Source: Paludibacteraceae bacterium (GTDB lineage: Bacteria; Bacteroidota; Bacteroidia; Bacteroidales; Paludibacteraceae). Taken from it: DNA of 64,000 nucleotides. Each line of letters begins with the position of its first letter. Within the stretch, counting starts at the first letter, position 1. The position numbers were made by a program, and so were the translations under genes. The stretch spans positions 309,098 to 373,097 of the forward strand of contig JAEERP010000004.1 of the NCBI GenBank assembly GCA_016285885.1, in the 5' to 3' direction. A model generated the notes under the pieces. It worked only from the letters and a program-made list of their open reading frames with translations. It made no database searches and was not told the DNA's origin. Shown here piece by piece: positions 19,195 to 28,777 of the stretch.

Positions 19195-20220
19195 TTAGTC
19201 CAAAACCGTCACCCAGCCGTGTACATCTGGCTCCTCGCCGTACTGGATGCCACGGAGCTTATCATACAACTTCTTGCTGATAGGGCCTGGCTTGCCGTCC
19301 TTGGAGATCACGTATGACTTGTTCATCTCCAAATCATCGATCTTAGAGATCGGGCTAATCACAGCGGCTGTACCGCATGCGCCGGCCTCTTCCATCGTCT
19401 CCAACTCCTCGATAGGAATCTGACGTCTCTCCACCTTCAAACCAAGGTCCTCAGCCAACTGCATCAAACTCTTGTTCGTGATGGAAGGGAGGATGGATGT
19501 GGACTTCGGCGTGATGTAAGTATTGTTCTTGATACCGAAGAAGTTAGCGGCACCCGCCTCGTCGATGTATTTCTTCTCCTTAGCGTCCAAATAGAACTCG
19601 CAAGCGTAACCCAAGTCGTGGGCCTTCTTGTTGGCCAAGAGGCTGGCGGCGTAGTTGCCACCCACCTTGTAGATACCCGTTCCGAGAGGAGCCGAACGGT
19701 CGTACTCGCGGATGACTACGTATGGGTTGGCGAAGAATCCACCCTTGAAGTATGGTCCTACTGGTGTCACGAATATGACGAAGAGGTATTCATTGGCTGG
19801 ATGAACACCCACTTGTGCGCCTGTTCCGATCAACAACGGACGGATATAGAGGGATGCGCCGCTCTCGTATGGAGGGATGAAACGCTCGTTCAACTTCACG
19901 ACTTTCTTCACCATCTCGCAGAATTTCTCTGTTGACAACTCCGGCATCAGGATGCCTCGGCAGGTCGACTGCAAACGCTCCGCATTGGCTTCCATACGGA
20001 AGATGCGGATCTTGCCATCCTTGCAACGGTAAGCCTTCAATCCCTCGAAAGCTTCTTGACCGTAGTGGAGGCATGTAGCCGCCATGTGGATGTTGATGTT
20101 CTCTTCCGAACTTACTTCTATCTCTCCCCATGCGCCGTTTCTGAAATAACAGCGCACATTGTAATCCGTCGGCATGTAACCGAACTTAAGATTCGCCCAA
20201 TCAATGTTTAATTCTGACAT
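19195..20220 (-). CDS. ilvE: Branched-chain amino acid aminotransferase
   Basis: HYGQEAFEGLKAYR, YIRPLLIGTGAQVGVHPA, KVGGNYAASLLANKKA, DEAGAANFFGIK. Confidence 0.96.
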   Translation of the reverse strand: MSELNIDWANLKFGYMPTDYNVRCYFRNGAWGEIEVSSEENINIHMAATCLHYGQEAFEGLKAYRCKDGKIRIFRMEANAERLQSTCRGILMPELSTEKFCEMVKKVVKLNERFIPPYESGASLYIRPLLIGTGAQVGVHPANEYLFVIFVTPVGPYFKGGFFANPYVVIREYDRSAPLGTGIYKVGGNYAASLLANKKAHDLGYACEFYLDAKEKKYIDEAGAANFFGIKNNTYITPKSTSILPSITNKSLMQLAEDLGLKVERRQIPIEELETMEEAGACGTAAVISPISKIDDLEMNKSYVISKDGKPGPISKKLYDKLRGIQYGEEPDVHGWVTVLD

Positions 20221-20259
20221 AATCTATATCTGTTATTGTTACTCTCGTGAAAAATCCCC

Positions 20260-20267
20260 CAAAGATA
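20260..20267 (-). promoter_or_regulatory. -7 box TATCTTTG upstream of ilvE
   Basis: Minus-strand TAnnTTTG. Confidence 0.5.
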
Positions 20268-20369
20268 GTGATTTTTAGGGCAGGTTGTCCCTTTCGAATT
20301 AAGAATTAAGAATTAAAAATTTAGAATGGAAGGTGACTCCTGTCGCTCTTAACCCATCATTCTCCATTT

Positions 20370-20906
20370 TCATCCAATGATATTCCCCAGCAAAGTCTTG
20401 ACCAGCCAAGCCAGTCCGAAGACGACGAGGAAGCCCGCTGAGGCGATCAGGTTCACCCTGCGCTTTGTCTCCGCGTCATCCTCCACAAATCCTTTGATCA
20501 TCGTGCGGTTGATGTAGTTGCCGCAGAAGACCACGTCCACCAACGTCCCCGGTATGGGAATCAATCCGATGAGTAGGTCGACCGCCGCGACGCAAAAGAC
20601 CGCGGCCGTCAGACGAATGGACCTGACGACAACAAGGCTGAGGTAGATATATGCCAGTCCGATTAACCCCGAGAAGATGTCTCCGAACCCTTCGATGAAG
20701 CTCAGAACCGCATCGAGGATGTCAAACCCGATGGCTTTGCTGATCAGGATCTGATAGAGTTTGTCCTGCTCGATGCGTTGCCGACGCTCCATCTTCTTGC
20801 GTCGTGCATGCTCCGCCGTCATCTTCGTACGTTTCAGCTTCTCGATCTCCTTGTCGGAATCGAAGCCGAACTTCTCCCTCGTCTGGGCTCTTCTTTCGTT
20901 GGACAT
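20370..20906 (-). CDS. DUF4112-like membrane protein
   Basis: DLLIGLIPIPGTLVDVVFCGNYINRTMI block typical of DUF4112. Confidence 0.65.
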   Translation of the reverse strand: MSNERRAQTREKFGFDSDKEIEKLKRTKMTAEHARRKKMERRQRIEQDKLYQILISKAIGFDILDAVLSFIEGFGDIFSGLIGLAYIYLSLVVVRSIRLTAAVFCVAAVDLLIGLIPIPGTLVDVVFCGNYINRTMIKGFVEDDAETKRRVNLIASAGFLVVFGLAWLVKTLLGNIIG

Positions 20907-20907
20907 G

Positions 20908-23040
20908 TTATATCTCTATGCTCTTTTTCCCTGATAATATATCCTCGAAATCTGCCTCCGTCAACCGATCCGCAGGAATCTCCGCCAACTCGCTCAACGC
21001 CTTGCGCAACTCTTCCTTGTCGGTCGTCGTATTGGCTCTTTTCAGCACTTCCACGAGGACTTTGTTCTTTTGGTCGATATCCGACAGGGTGGATTGGAAG
21101 GACTCCTTCATCCGTTTCATCTCCTCGTGGTAGACGGCGTCGGTCAGTTGCGCCTTCATTTGCTCAGTCTGCAGGTAACTCCAGTTCTTCAGCAACTCAG
21201 TGGCTTTGTCTACGGCGGTGCCTATGGATTGCTCGTTCTCCGCCACTGCGTTCTCCCCGGCGAGACCGAACTCACGGAGGATAGAGTCCTTCACCTCTCC
21301 GCCGTTCTTTTTGATTTCGTCGCAGACCTCCTCTACAAAGTGCTTCAGGTTCTGCTCAATGTCGGACGGTAGCTGAACACTCTCCTCCAATGTAGGCGGA
21401 ACATAGACGTTCAGCAGGCTGTCGTCCAGTTTGCTCTCTATCACGGATTTCCCTGAGTGGAGCAACGATAGTAGTCCCTTCAGATATTTTAGCGCCTCCG
21501 ACTTCTGCTGCGGAGAACGTTGTAGTTTCTCTGCGATAAGATGGTTGAGCTCTGCGATGCGTTTCTTGCAATCCTCGTACTCTTGCTTGTCTGTCGCCAG
21601 CTGCTCGTTGTGGGTGTTGCGGTCTTCCGTGCCTTCCTCCACGTCCATCAAGGTGTCTTGGTAGGCGTTGACCAACTGCCCATCCTGCTCGTCCCACTCC
21701 AGCAACCGTCTGCCGTATTTGCGTTGTGCGACGCCGAAGGTGAGCAGCTTGGAGAGGAGTCCCGGCGCTTCCGGCTTGCGGCTCAGCGCCTCTTCGTATT
21801 TGGATTTTTGGGCATCCAGCATGCCCTTCATTTCGACGAGTTGTGTGTCGAACAAAGATATGTTTTCGCTGTGGTCGCTGATGCTTCTCTCCAGTTCCCT
21901 CGCACGCTCCAGCAGTCGGTCGCGCTCCTCTTTCAGCGGTTTCGCTTCGCCCGTGTAGACGCTGTCGAAGAGATGTTGTAGTCTATCGGAGAGCACCTCG
22001 TCCCCTCGTCTGACGAAGAGGGAGGCCCGAGGAATATAGAGGTCGTTCAGCACCTTGTGGATGGTGGCGAGCCTCATCACGTCTCCACTGATCTGTTGGC
22101 GGTCCTTCTTCACGCCGTTCTCGAATTGTACATATTCGTTGCGCATCTGCACCGTCTTCTCCTGTGCGTTGAGCCAGTGGTTCAGGTAGGAGATGGCGCC
22201 CACAGCGAGTGAGCCGTAGATGCCCACTTTTCCGCCCACCTTGTTGCTTACCGTCAGCCATTTAGGCATTTGCGCGACCGTCTGGTTGTAGTGGGAGGCT
22301 ATTTCTCCTAAGAGCAATGTGCAGTTCTCGTCCAGTTTGTCGAATTCCAGTCGCTTGCGGTTCTGCATGGCGGAGACGTCCAGGTAGCGCACCTGCTCGA
22401 AGTCGAAGAGCTGGGGCGCCACCACTTTGATGGAGTCCCCGAAGATGTCCACCAAGGCGTTCGCGTATCGCAGGAAGGTCTCGTTAACGGATGAGCGTAG
22501 TTCGACGAAGTCATGTATGTCGTTCCGCACGCTCTTCTCCGCCACCGTGTAGGTGTCCACCATCTTGCCGTAGTTTTGCATGAGGGCGAGGCTCTTGGCT
22601 TTCACCTCGTTGATGCCCTTCGTGCCTTCCAACCACTTGTGCAGGGCTACCAGGTCCTTGCTCAGTTCGATCGTCAGCACATCTTTGATCTCTTGCTTGG
22701 CGTCGGAGAGTAGGTCTTGGGTCTCCCGCAGATGTTTCTCCACGAGAGAGAGGGCGGCGTCCGTTTGGTCACTCTCCAAGTGCGCCTCCAACGCGTATTG
22801 CTCCACGATGCTCATGCTTCCGTCATTGCTTACGATCGCCCATCGGATCGACTCGGGTTTGCCCAGTGCCTCGTAGGCATTGTAAATCAGGCGGCTCATA
22901 TCGGAGCCATCCACGTAATCCACACCCTGTCGAATCTTCAGGATGTACGAAACGTCGGCACGAATTATCTTCTCCTTCTTTTCGTATTGCTTGTCTGCTA
23001 TTTCCTTAATGCAATCATATACTTTACCTTCATTCTTCAT
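20908..23040 (-). CDS. Large coiled-coil protein with central hydrophobic segment, unknown function
   Basis: Start at MKNEGKVYDCIKE; long charged heptad-rich regions; WLTVSNKVGGKVGIYGSLAVGAISYLNHWL. Confidence 0.7.
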   Translation of the reverse strand: MKNEGKVYDCIKEIADKQYEKKEKIIRADVSYILKIRQGVDYVDGSDMSRLIYNAYEALGKPESIRWAIVSNDGSMSIVEQYALEAHLESDQTDAALSLVEKHLRETQDLLSDAKQEIKDVLTIELSKDLVALHKWLEGTKGINEVKAKSLALMQNYGKMVDTYTVAEKSVRNDIHDFVELRSSVNETFLRYANALVDIFGDSIKVVAPQLFDFEQVRYLDVSAMQNRKRLEFDKLDENCTLLLGEIASHYNQTVAQMPKWLTVSNKVGGKVGIYGSLAVGAISYLNHWLNAQEKTVQMRNEYVQFENGVKKDRQQISGDVMRLATIHKVLNDLYIPRASLFVRRGDEVLSDRLQHLFDSVYTGEAKPLKEERDRLLERARELERSISDHSENISLFDTQLVEMKGMLDAQKSKYEEALSRKPEAPGLLSKLLTFGVAQRKYGRRLLEWDEQDGQLVNAYQDTLMDVEEGTEDRNTHNEQLATDKQEYEDCKKRIAELNHLIAEKLQRSPQQKSEALKYLKGLLSLLHSGKSVIESKLDDSLLNVYVPPTLEESVQLPSDIEQNLKHFVEEVCDEIKKNGGEVKDSILREFGLAGENAVAENEQSIGTAVDKATELLKNWSYLQTEQMKAQLTDAVYHEEMKRMKESFQSTLSDIDQKNKVLVEVLKRANTTTDKEELRKALSELAEIPADRLTEADFEDILSGKKSIEI

Positions 23041-23076
23041 AATTAACCGTGTTAGTGATTGGTTATTCGATAAAAA

Positions 23077-23084
23077 CAAAGATA
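23077..23084 (-). promoter_or_regulatory. -7 box TATCTTTG
   Basis: Minus strand, upstream of the 20908-23040 gene. Confidence 0.5.
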
Positions 23085-23114
23085 AAAAATAGGGGGGATA
23101 AAAGCAAAAAAAAA

Positions 23115-23139
23115 GCGGAACATCATGCAAATGTTCCGC
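23115..23139 (-). terminator. Hairpin terminator
   Basis: gcggaacat/atgttccgc with a T-tract on the minus strand. Confidence 0.75.
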
Positions 23140-23160
23140 CTTCGTAATTGTTATTATATT

Positions 23161-24831
23161 TTATTTACCTTGTTGACTTTCATAAAGATAGCGTTTGATG
23201 TTCTTCTTCGGCGTCTTCTCGAACTCGTTCGGATATAGACGTATCTCGGAGATCTGCTCGTAGTTGGCAACCATCTTGTTGTATTTCTTTCGGTTGTCTT
23301 CCATGATATTTTCCAGTTCTTTGTGGTCAATACCGATCTCGTCCATCGCATTGAAGTCCGGATAAACCAGGGCCACGAGTTTTTCTTCGCCCTTGATCAC
23401 CAAACATTCCGACACGAAAGGCATATTGTTCAGCTTGGCCTCCAACGCCTCCGGATAGATGTTCTGTCCGGAAGGGCCTAAGATCATCGTCTTGCAGCGA
23501 CCCTTGATGAAGAGGTTGTTGCCCTTGTCTAAGGTGCCGATGTCGCCCGTGTGCATCCAGCCGTCCGCTTCGATGACCTTAGCGGTGTTCTCCTCGTCCT
23601 TGTAGTAACCCATCATGACGTTCTGACCCTTGACGAGGATTTCGCCCGCGATCTTTTCAGGGTCTGAGGAGGCGATCTTCACCTCCATGTTAGGCACAAC
23701 GACGCCCACCGACTTGGCGATGAACTTTTCCATGCTGATGAAGCTGATGAGAGGAGCGCACTCCGTCATGCCATAGCCCACGGCGAACGGGAACTTCAGT
23801 TTCTTGAGTCCCTGCTCTATGTCAGCGTTGAGCGGTGCGCCACCGATGATGACTTGGCTGAATTCTCCTCCGAAGAGTTGGATCAGTTTGTTGCGCACGT
23901 TCGGATAGATGTTTTGCTCCATCTGCTCTTCCGACATCTCTGCCGCATGCTTCGTCAGGATTGGTTCAGCAACGGAACGGTAGATCTTCTCCACCACCAA
24001 AGGGACGGTGAAGATCACGCTCGGACGTATGGCGTCGAACGCCTTGATCAGCACGTTAGGGGCGGGAAGCTTGATGAGGAAGGTGATATGTCCACCGTTC
24101 ACGATCTGCGAAAGGAAGTCCAATGTGCATCCGTACGCATGGGCGAGCGGCAGGAAGGTGAGGATCTTGTTGCCTGGTTTGGCCAGCCCCATCTCCTTGA
24201 CAAAGCCTATGTTGCCGACGATATTGTCTACGGTCTGTACCACACCCTTGCTGAAACCGGTCGTGCCGGAGGTGTAGTTGATGGCGAATATGTCTTCGTT
24301 CTTTCTCTCCGCATATTTGATGTCCTCTTTCTGTACACCGTTCGGATATTTCACCTTCAGCATCTCCCTCAACTCTTGTATCTTTTGAGGAACGGATTTT
24401 TTATAGCTCGTGTAGAGGCAATACTTCTCGTTGTAGCAGTAGATGCACTTCACCCGCTTGATGTTCTCCTCCTGCACCTGATCTTTCAGGTTGTCGCTGA
24501 CGAAGAGAAGTTTCGCTTCGGAGTGGTTCACGATGTGGTGGATATCGTCCACAGGGAAATTCTGCAAGATCGGGACGATGATTGCTCCGTAGGATAATGT
24601 GGCAAGGAAGACCACCGCCCACTCAGGCGTGTTCTTTCCCACAACCGCGATTTTGTCGTTCGGACGGATGCCCACCTCCTCGAAAAGGATGTGAATCTCC
24701 GCGATGGCAGATGCCAGATCTTTGTAACAGTAGGTTTCCCCAGTGACGTAATTTGTCAGTGCTGGCATATCCCAGTTATCCCGGATGGATTTTTCCAACA
24801 TCTGATTGTAATTTCCTTTGTAATAACGCAT
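23161..24831 (-). CDS. Long-chain fatty-acid-CoA ligase / AMP-dependent synthetase (paralogue 1)
   Basis: INYTSGTTGFSKGVV, VGYGMTECAPLI, GWMHTGDIGTLDKGNNLFIKGRCKTMI; start at MRYYKGNYNQML. Confidence 0.92.
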   Translation of the reverse strand: MRYYKGNYNQMLEKSIRDNWDMPALTNYVTGETYCYKDLASAIAEIHILFEEVGIRPNDKIAVVGKNTPEWAVVFLATLSYGAIIVPILQNFPVDDIHHIVNHSEAKLLFVSDNLKDQVQEENIKRVKCIYCYNEKYCLYTSYKKSVPQKIQELREMLKVKYPNGVQKEDIKYAERKNEDIFAINYTSGTTGFSKGVVQTVDNIVGNIGFVKEMGLAKPGNKILTFLPLAHAYGCTLDFLSQIVNGGHITFLIKLPAPNVLIKAFDAIRPSVIFTVPLVVEKIYRSVAEPILTKHAAEMSEEQMEQNIYPNVRNKLIQLFGGEFSQVIIGGAPLNADIEQGLKKLKFPFAVGYGMTECAPLISFISMEKFIAKSVGVVVPNMEVKIASSDPEKIAGEILVKGQNVMMGYYKDEENTAKVIEADGWMHTGDIGTLDKGNNLFIKGRCKTMILGPSGQNIYPEALEAKLNNMPFVSECLVIKGEEKLVALVYPDFNAMDEIGIDHKELENIMEDNRKKYNKMVANYEQISEIRLYPNEFEKTPKKNIKRYLYESQQGK

Positions 24832-24927
24832 TGTCTTTTTTTGTTTGTCTATATGATTGAACAATAAAGTTAGAAGCGTCCACAAAATAGTGGATGCCCG
24901 TCACACGTAGTATGTCTATTTCGAAAT

Positions 24928-24955
24928 AAAGGTGGGCCTAGTGAAGCCCACCTTT
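24928..24955 (-). terminator. Hairpin terminator
   Basis: aaaggtgggc/gcccaccttt. Confidence 0.65.
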
Positions 24956-24960
24956 ATGCA

Positions 24961-26625
24961 TTAATTTTCGTAAAGATATCTCTTAATGGATTTCTTTGGA
25001 GTCTTCTCGAACTCTGTCGGATGGATGATGATGGCGGAGAGGCGCTCGTAGGCGGCGAGTTGCTCGTTCACCTTCTTGCGGTGCTCGTCCATGATAGCGT
25101 CCAAATCGGCACGTTGGATGCCCATCTCGTCCATGGCGGCGAAGTCCGGATAAACCAAGGCTACGATCTTGTCCGCACGTTGGATGACGATGCACTCTGA
25201 TACGAACGGTAGGTTGCTCAACTTCGCCTCAATCTCCTCCGGATAGATGTTCTGTCCGCTTGCGCCTAAGATCATGGTCTTGGAACGTCCCTTGATGAAG
25301 ATGTAGCCGTTCTTGTCCACGATGCCGACGTCACCTGTGCACATCCAGCCATCCTCCGTGAAAGCCTTGGAAGTGGCCTCCTCGTTCTTGTAATATCCCT
25401 TCATCACATTCCGTCCCTTCACTTGGATCTCTCCTGGTATGTTCTGCGGATCGGATGAGTCGATGCGCACCTCCATGTCGTCCACAACGGTACCCACCGA
25501 GTTTGGCACATATTGCTTGCCGTTCGCACCATAGTTCAAACTGATGAGCGGTCCACACTCCGTCATACCATAGCCCACGGCGAATGGGAAGTTGATCTTC
25601 ATCAAGAACTCCTCCACCTCCTTGTTGAGGGGAGCACCACCGATGATGAGATGGATGAACTCGCCTCCGAATGATTTCACGAGGGTGTTCCTGATCTCTG
25701 AGTAGATCTTTCCCGATAGGATAGGAATACTCATCGCCAACTTCATGGATGTCTTGTTCAGCTTCGGCAATATGTTGTTTTTGTATATCTTTTCGAGGAT
25801 AAGCGGTACGGAGAAGATGACGGTTGGTTTCACATCCTCCATCGCCTTCAGTAAGATCTTCGGACTTGGGATCCTGTTGAGGAAGGTGATGTGCGCACCC
25901 TTTGCGAATTGCGAAAGGAAGTCGAAGGCGCATCCATAGGCGTGCGCTAGCGGCAGGAAGGTGAGGATCTCGTAGCCTTTGCCGACCAAATTGGTCGATG
26001 CGGCGTACTCCATGTTGCCACACAGATTCTCGCCTGTGAGCATCACACCCTTGCTGTAGCCGGTTGTTCCGGAGGTGTAGTTGATGACTGCCACCTCGTT
26101 GTCATCCTTGTCGCAGAAGTGCACATCCTCCTTGCGGAATCCGTTCGGATAACGTTCGGCGAACTTTTGGTCCAACTGCTTCATCGACATCTGGATGGTC
26201 TCTCCCGGTGCTTGGTATATGCAACGGAAATCAGAGATGGAGAATACCCCGCGAACTCCTTGGAACTTGCTCTCGTCCAAGTCTTCCCATTGGTTGTCAC
26301 TCAAGAAAACGAGCTTCGACTCCGAGTGCGTGATGATGTGTTGCACGTCATTCGGATGGAAATCCTGAAGGATCGGTACCACGATGGCGCCGTACGAAAC
26401 TGCGGATAGGAACGTGATGGCCCATTGTGGCGTGTTTCGACCCACCAAGGCTATCTTGTCGTTCTTTTGTACATGGATTTCATCAAAGAGAACATGTAGT
26501 TTCGCAACTTCTTCCCCTACTTGACTGTACGTGAATGTTTTCTTCGCCACGTAATCGGTCATCGCTTTGAGATCCCAGAATTCTGTGATCGCATGCTCGA
26601 AATGGCCTACAAATTTATTTGCCAT
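24961..26625 (-). CDS. Long-chain fatty-acid-CoA ligase / AMP-dependent synthetase (paralogue 2)
   Basis: INYTSGTTGYSKGVM, VGYGMTECGPLISL, GWMCTGDVGIVDKNGYIFIKGRSKTMI. Confidence 0.92.
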   Translation of the reverse strand: MANKFVGHFEHAITEFWDLKAMTDYVAKKTFTYSQVGEEVAKLHVLFDEIHVQKNDKIALVGRNTPQWAITFLSAVSYGAIVVPILQDFHPNDVQHIITHSESKLVFLSDNQWEDLDESKFQGVRGVFSISDFRCIYQAPGETIQMSMKQLDQKFAERYPNGFRKEDVHFCDKDDNEVAVINYTSGTTGYSKGVMLTGENLCGNMEYAASTNLVGKGYEILTFLPLAHAYGCAFDFLSQFAKGAHITFLNRIPSPKILLKAMEDVKPTVIFSVPLILEKIYKNNILPKLNKTSMKLAMSIPILSGKIYSEIRNTLVKSFGGEFIHLIIGGAPLNKEVEEFLMKINFPFAVGYGMTECGPLISLNYGANGKQYVPNSVGTVVDDMEVRIDSSDPQNIPGEIQVKGRNVMKGYYKNEEATSKAFTEDGWMCTGDVGIVDKNGYIFIKGRSKTMILGASGQNIYPEEIEAKLSNLPFVSECIVIQRADKIVALVYPDFAAMDEMGIQRADLDAIMDEHRKKVNEQLAAYERLSAIIIHPTEFEKTPKKSIKRYLYEN

Positions 26626-26651
26626 ACTTACTCATTTTTAGTAAAACTGTG

Positions 26652-26683
26652 CAAAAGTACGATATGTTTGCACATCTCACAAA
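26652..26683 (-). promoter_or_regulatory. Promoter: -7 TACTTTTG with -33 TTTG
   Basis: Minus strand, about 20-bp spacer, upstream of the 26625 start. Confidence 0.6.
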
Positions 26684-26922
26684 TTTTTGTGCAGAAAATG
26701 CAAAAAAAGATGCTAAAGAATTGTAAATCTATAAGATAGAAAACGAAATGGGAACAAAAAGTTTTCTTATTTTGGGTCAATATAAGCCAACGAACCTCAG
26801 TGGACAGATACGCACAAACTTAGCCCACCATTTCTCCAGCGTATCGCAGGGAAGGAATGATGGGCCTTAAGAGAATCCATATCCATGTCACAATCAGGCA
26901 TGAATAAAGGTGGATAGTCTCC

Positions 26923-27564
26923 TTATATACCGTAGTTTTTCCTGTTTAAATTCAGGACAAGATTCAAATCCTCATCATCGATCTTATCAATCAGGTCGGA
27001 CATCGAGTGTTCCATTTTAAAATCGAGCTCCTCTTGGTACAGCGGATACAACTGGTAGAAATTCACTCGTCCGAACAATCCCAATCGCATAGGCTCGACG
27101 ACCTGGTTTTCCTTGCCGATGGAACGAAGGAGTATAAGGCTATTGAACTTTGTGTTCTCTGCGAAAGGCTTACCCTCTTCGTCCGCCTGCATTGTATGTC
27201 CGAGGCCGAGCCACGTCTCGCATACGATTGGCAAACGGGCCATTACCTTCAGGTATCTTATCGGCCAATAATCTTCCTCCTTGTCAGATTGCACATTCCA
27301 ATCTTTCGGGAGAAAAATCACATACTCCGCCCGCTCAAGCTTGCGTTTCCCGAACTCACGGGGAACATTCATCTTATATGCGCCAGCACCCATCGTCACC
27401 AATTTATAGTATGGTTGCTCGTCGGACGGGGGTATCAGTGCGATGTCCACATGTATATCCGGGGATACAATCTCATGTATGACGGTAGGAAAATCACCAT
27501 ATTGTTTTTGGATGTAAGCCTCAATTTTGTTGACCTCTTTTGAAGAATAGAAAAAGCCCTTCAT
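26923..27564 (-). CDS. Suppressor-of-fused (SUFU) domain-like protein
   Basis: IHVDIALIPPSDEQPYYKLVTMGAGAYKMNVP...ERAEYVIFLPKDWN. Confidence 0.7.
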   Translation of the reverse strand: MKGFFYSSKEVNKIEAYIQKQYGDFPTVIHEIVSPDIHVDIALIPPSDEQPYYKLVTMGAGAYKMNVPREFGKRKLERAEYVIFLPKDWNVQSDKEEDYWPIRYLKVMARLPIVCETWLGLGHTMQADEEGKPFAENTKFNSLILLRSIGKENQVVEPMRLGLFGRVNFYQLYPLYQEELDFKMEHSMSDLIDKIDDEDLNLVLNLNRKNYGI

Positions 27565-27812
27565 ACACTTAATTTTTTTAGCGCACAAAAGGCGCTATTA
27601 GACGTTGCGTTATATTCTCTCCTCCTAACGTCTCAGGCATGATTCCCTGTGCACCAATCTCAGCGAAACCCATACATGATTATTAGGCTTACGCAAATAT
27701 ATCAACAATTTGGAGGATTCCACATTACTTATCACCTTTTTAATTGAATTCATGTCATTCTCTCTTGTGTTTAAGTTTTGTGTAATTACATCACAATTTT
27801 ACACTAAAATCA

Positions 27813-27843
27813 TTTGGAACTTACAGAAAAACAATTACCTTTG
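27813..27843 (+). promoter_or_regulatory. Promoter TTTG-N19-TACCTTTG
   Basis: Near-consensus Bacteroidetes promoter 22 nt before the ATG at 27866. Confidence 0.7.
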
Positions 27844-27865
27844 CGGTGATAAAACGTTTCATGAG

Positions 27866-28768
27866 ATGAGAGACACCGACTACATACGTTTCGACTGGGC
27901 GATCAAGCGATTGCTGCGTGACAAAGCCAACTTCGGCATCCTCGAGGGTCTCTTCACCGTGCTGTTAGGCAGGAAGGTGGAGATCGTGGAGGTGTTGGAG
28001 AGCGAGAGCAACCAGCAGACGCTCGACGACAAGTTCAACCGGGTGGACATGATGGTCAAGGCGGAAGACGGCGAGCTCTTCATCGTGGAGGTGCAGCTCA
28101 CACGCGACCTCTACTTCATGCAACGCATCCTTTACGGCACGAGCAAGGCCATCACTGAGCACATCCGCTTAGGCGAGTCGTACAAAAATGTGAAGAAGGT
28201 CTACTCCATCAACATTCTCTACTTCGACCTAGGCACCGGCAAGGACTTCCTCTACCACGGCACGACCACTTTCAAGGGAGTGTTCCAAAAGGACGTGCTG
28301 GAGGTCAACAAGAGGGAGAAGGAGTACTTCGACAAGGAGATGGCGGCCGTCGGAAAAAACATATTCCCGGAATACTACCTCATCCGCGTGAACCAGTTCA
28401 ACGAGGTGGCCAAGACGCCCATCGAGGAGTGGCTGGACTTCCTGAAGAACGGGAAGATCAAGGAGAACACCACCACACCGGGACTCAAGGAGGCGGAGGA
28501 GAAGCTCCGCATCGCCACCATGAGCGAGAAGGAGCGCAAGGAGTACTTCGCCCACGTGGACGCTATCATGTCACAGAATGACACCATCGAGACCTACAAG
28601 AAAGAGGGCCGTGACGAAGGCGAAGCGATAGGGTTGGCACGAGGCAGAGCGGAAGGTGCGCAAGCCAAAGCGCTGGAGATGGCTAAAAAGATGCTGGCGA
28701 AAGGCTTTGACAAACAGACGGTAGCGGACCTGAGCGGACTTCCGCTCGAGAAGGTGGAGAAAATTTAA
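27866..28768 (+). CDS. Rpn-family (PD-(D/E)XK) recombination-promoting nuclease / putative transposase
   Basis: MRDTDYIRFDWAIKRLLRDKANFGILEGLFTVLLG, RVDMMVKAEDGELFIVEVQLTRDLYFMQR. Confidence 0.88.
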   Translation: MRDTDYIRFDWAIKRLLRDKANFGILEGLFTVLLGRKVEIVEVLESESNQQTLDDKFNRVDMMVKAEDGELFIVEVQLTRDLYFMQRILYGTSKAITEHIRLGESYKNVKKVYSINILYFDLGTGKDFLYHGTTTFKGVFQKDVLEVNKREKEYFDKEMAAVGKNIFPEYYLIRVNQFNEVAKTPIEEWLDFLKNGKIKENTTTPGLKEAEEKLRIATMSEKERKEYFAHVDAIMSQNDTIETYKKEGRDEGEAIGLARGRAEGAQAKALEMAKKMLAKGFDKQTVADLSGLPLEKVEKI

Positions 28769-28777
28769 CTCACCTGT

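Noticed and set aside
20291-20325. gaattaagaattaagaattaaaaatttag repeat as a CRISPR-like or mobile element trace
   Set aside because: Short AT-rich simple repeat, no spacers, common style of Bacteroidetes intergenic DNA.
27866-28768. Rpn/PD-(D/E)XK gene as an intact transposon
   Set aside because: No terminal inverted repeats or target-site duplications seen around it; treated as a stand-alone nuclease gene.
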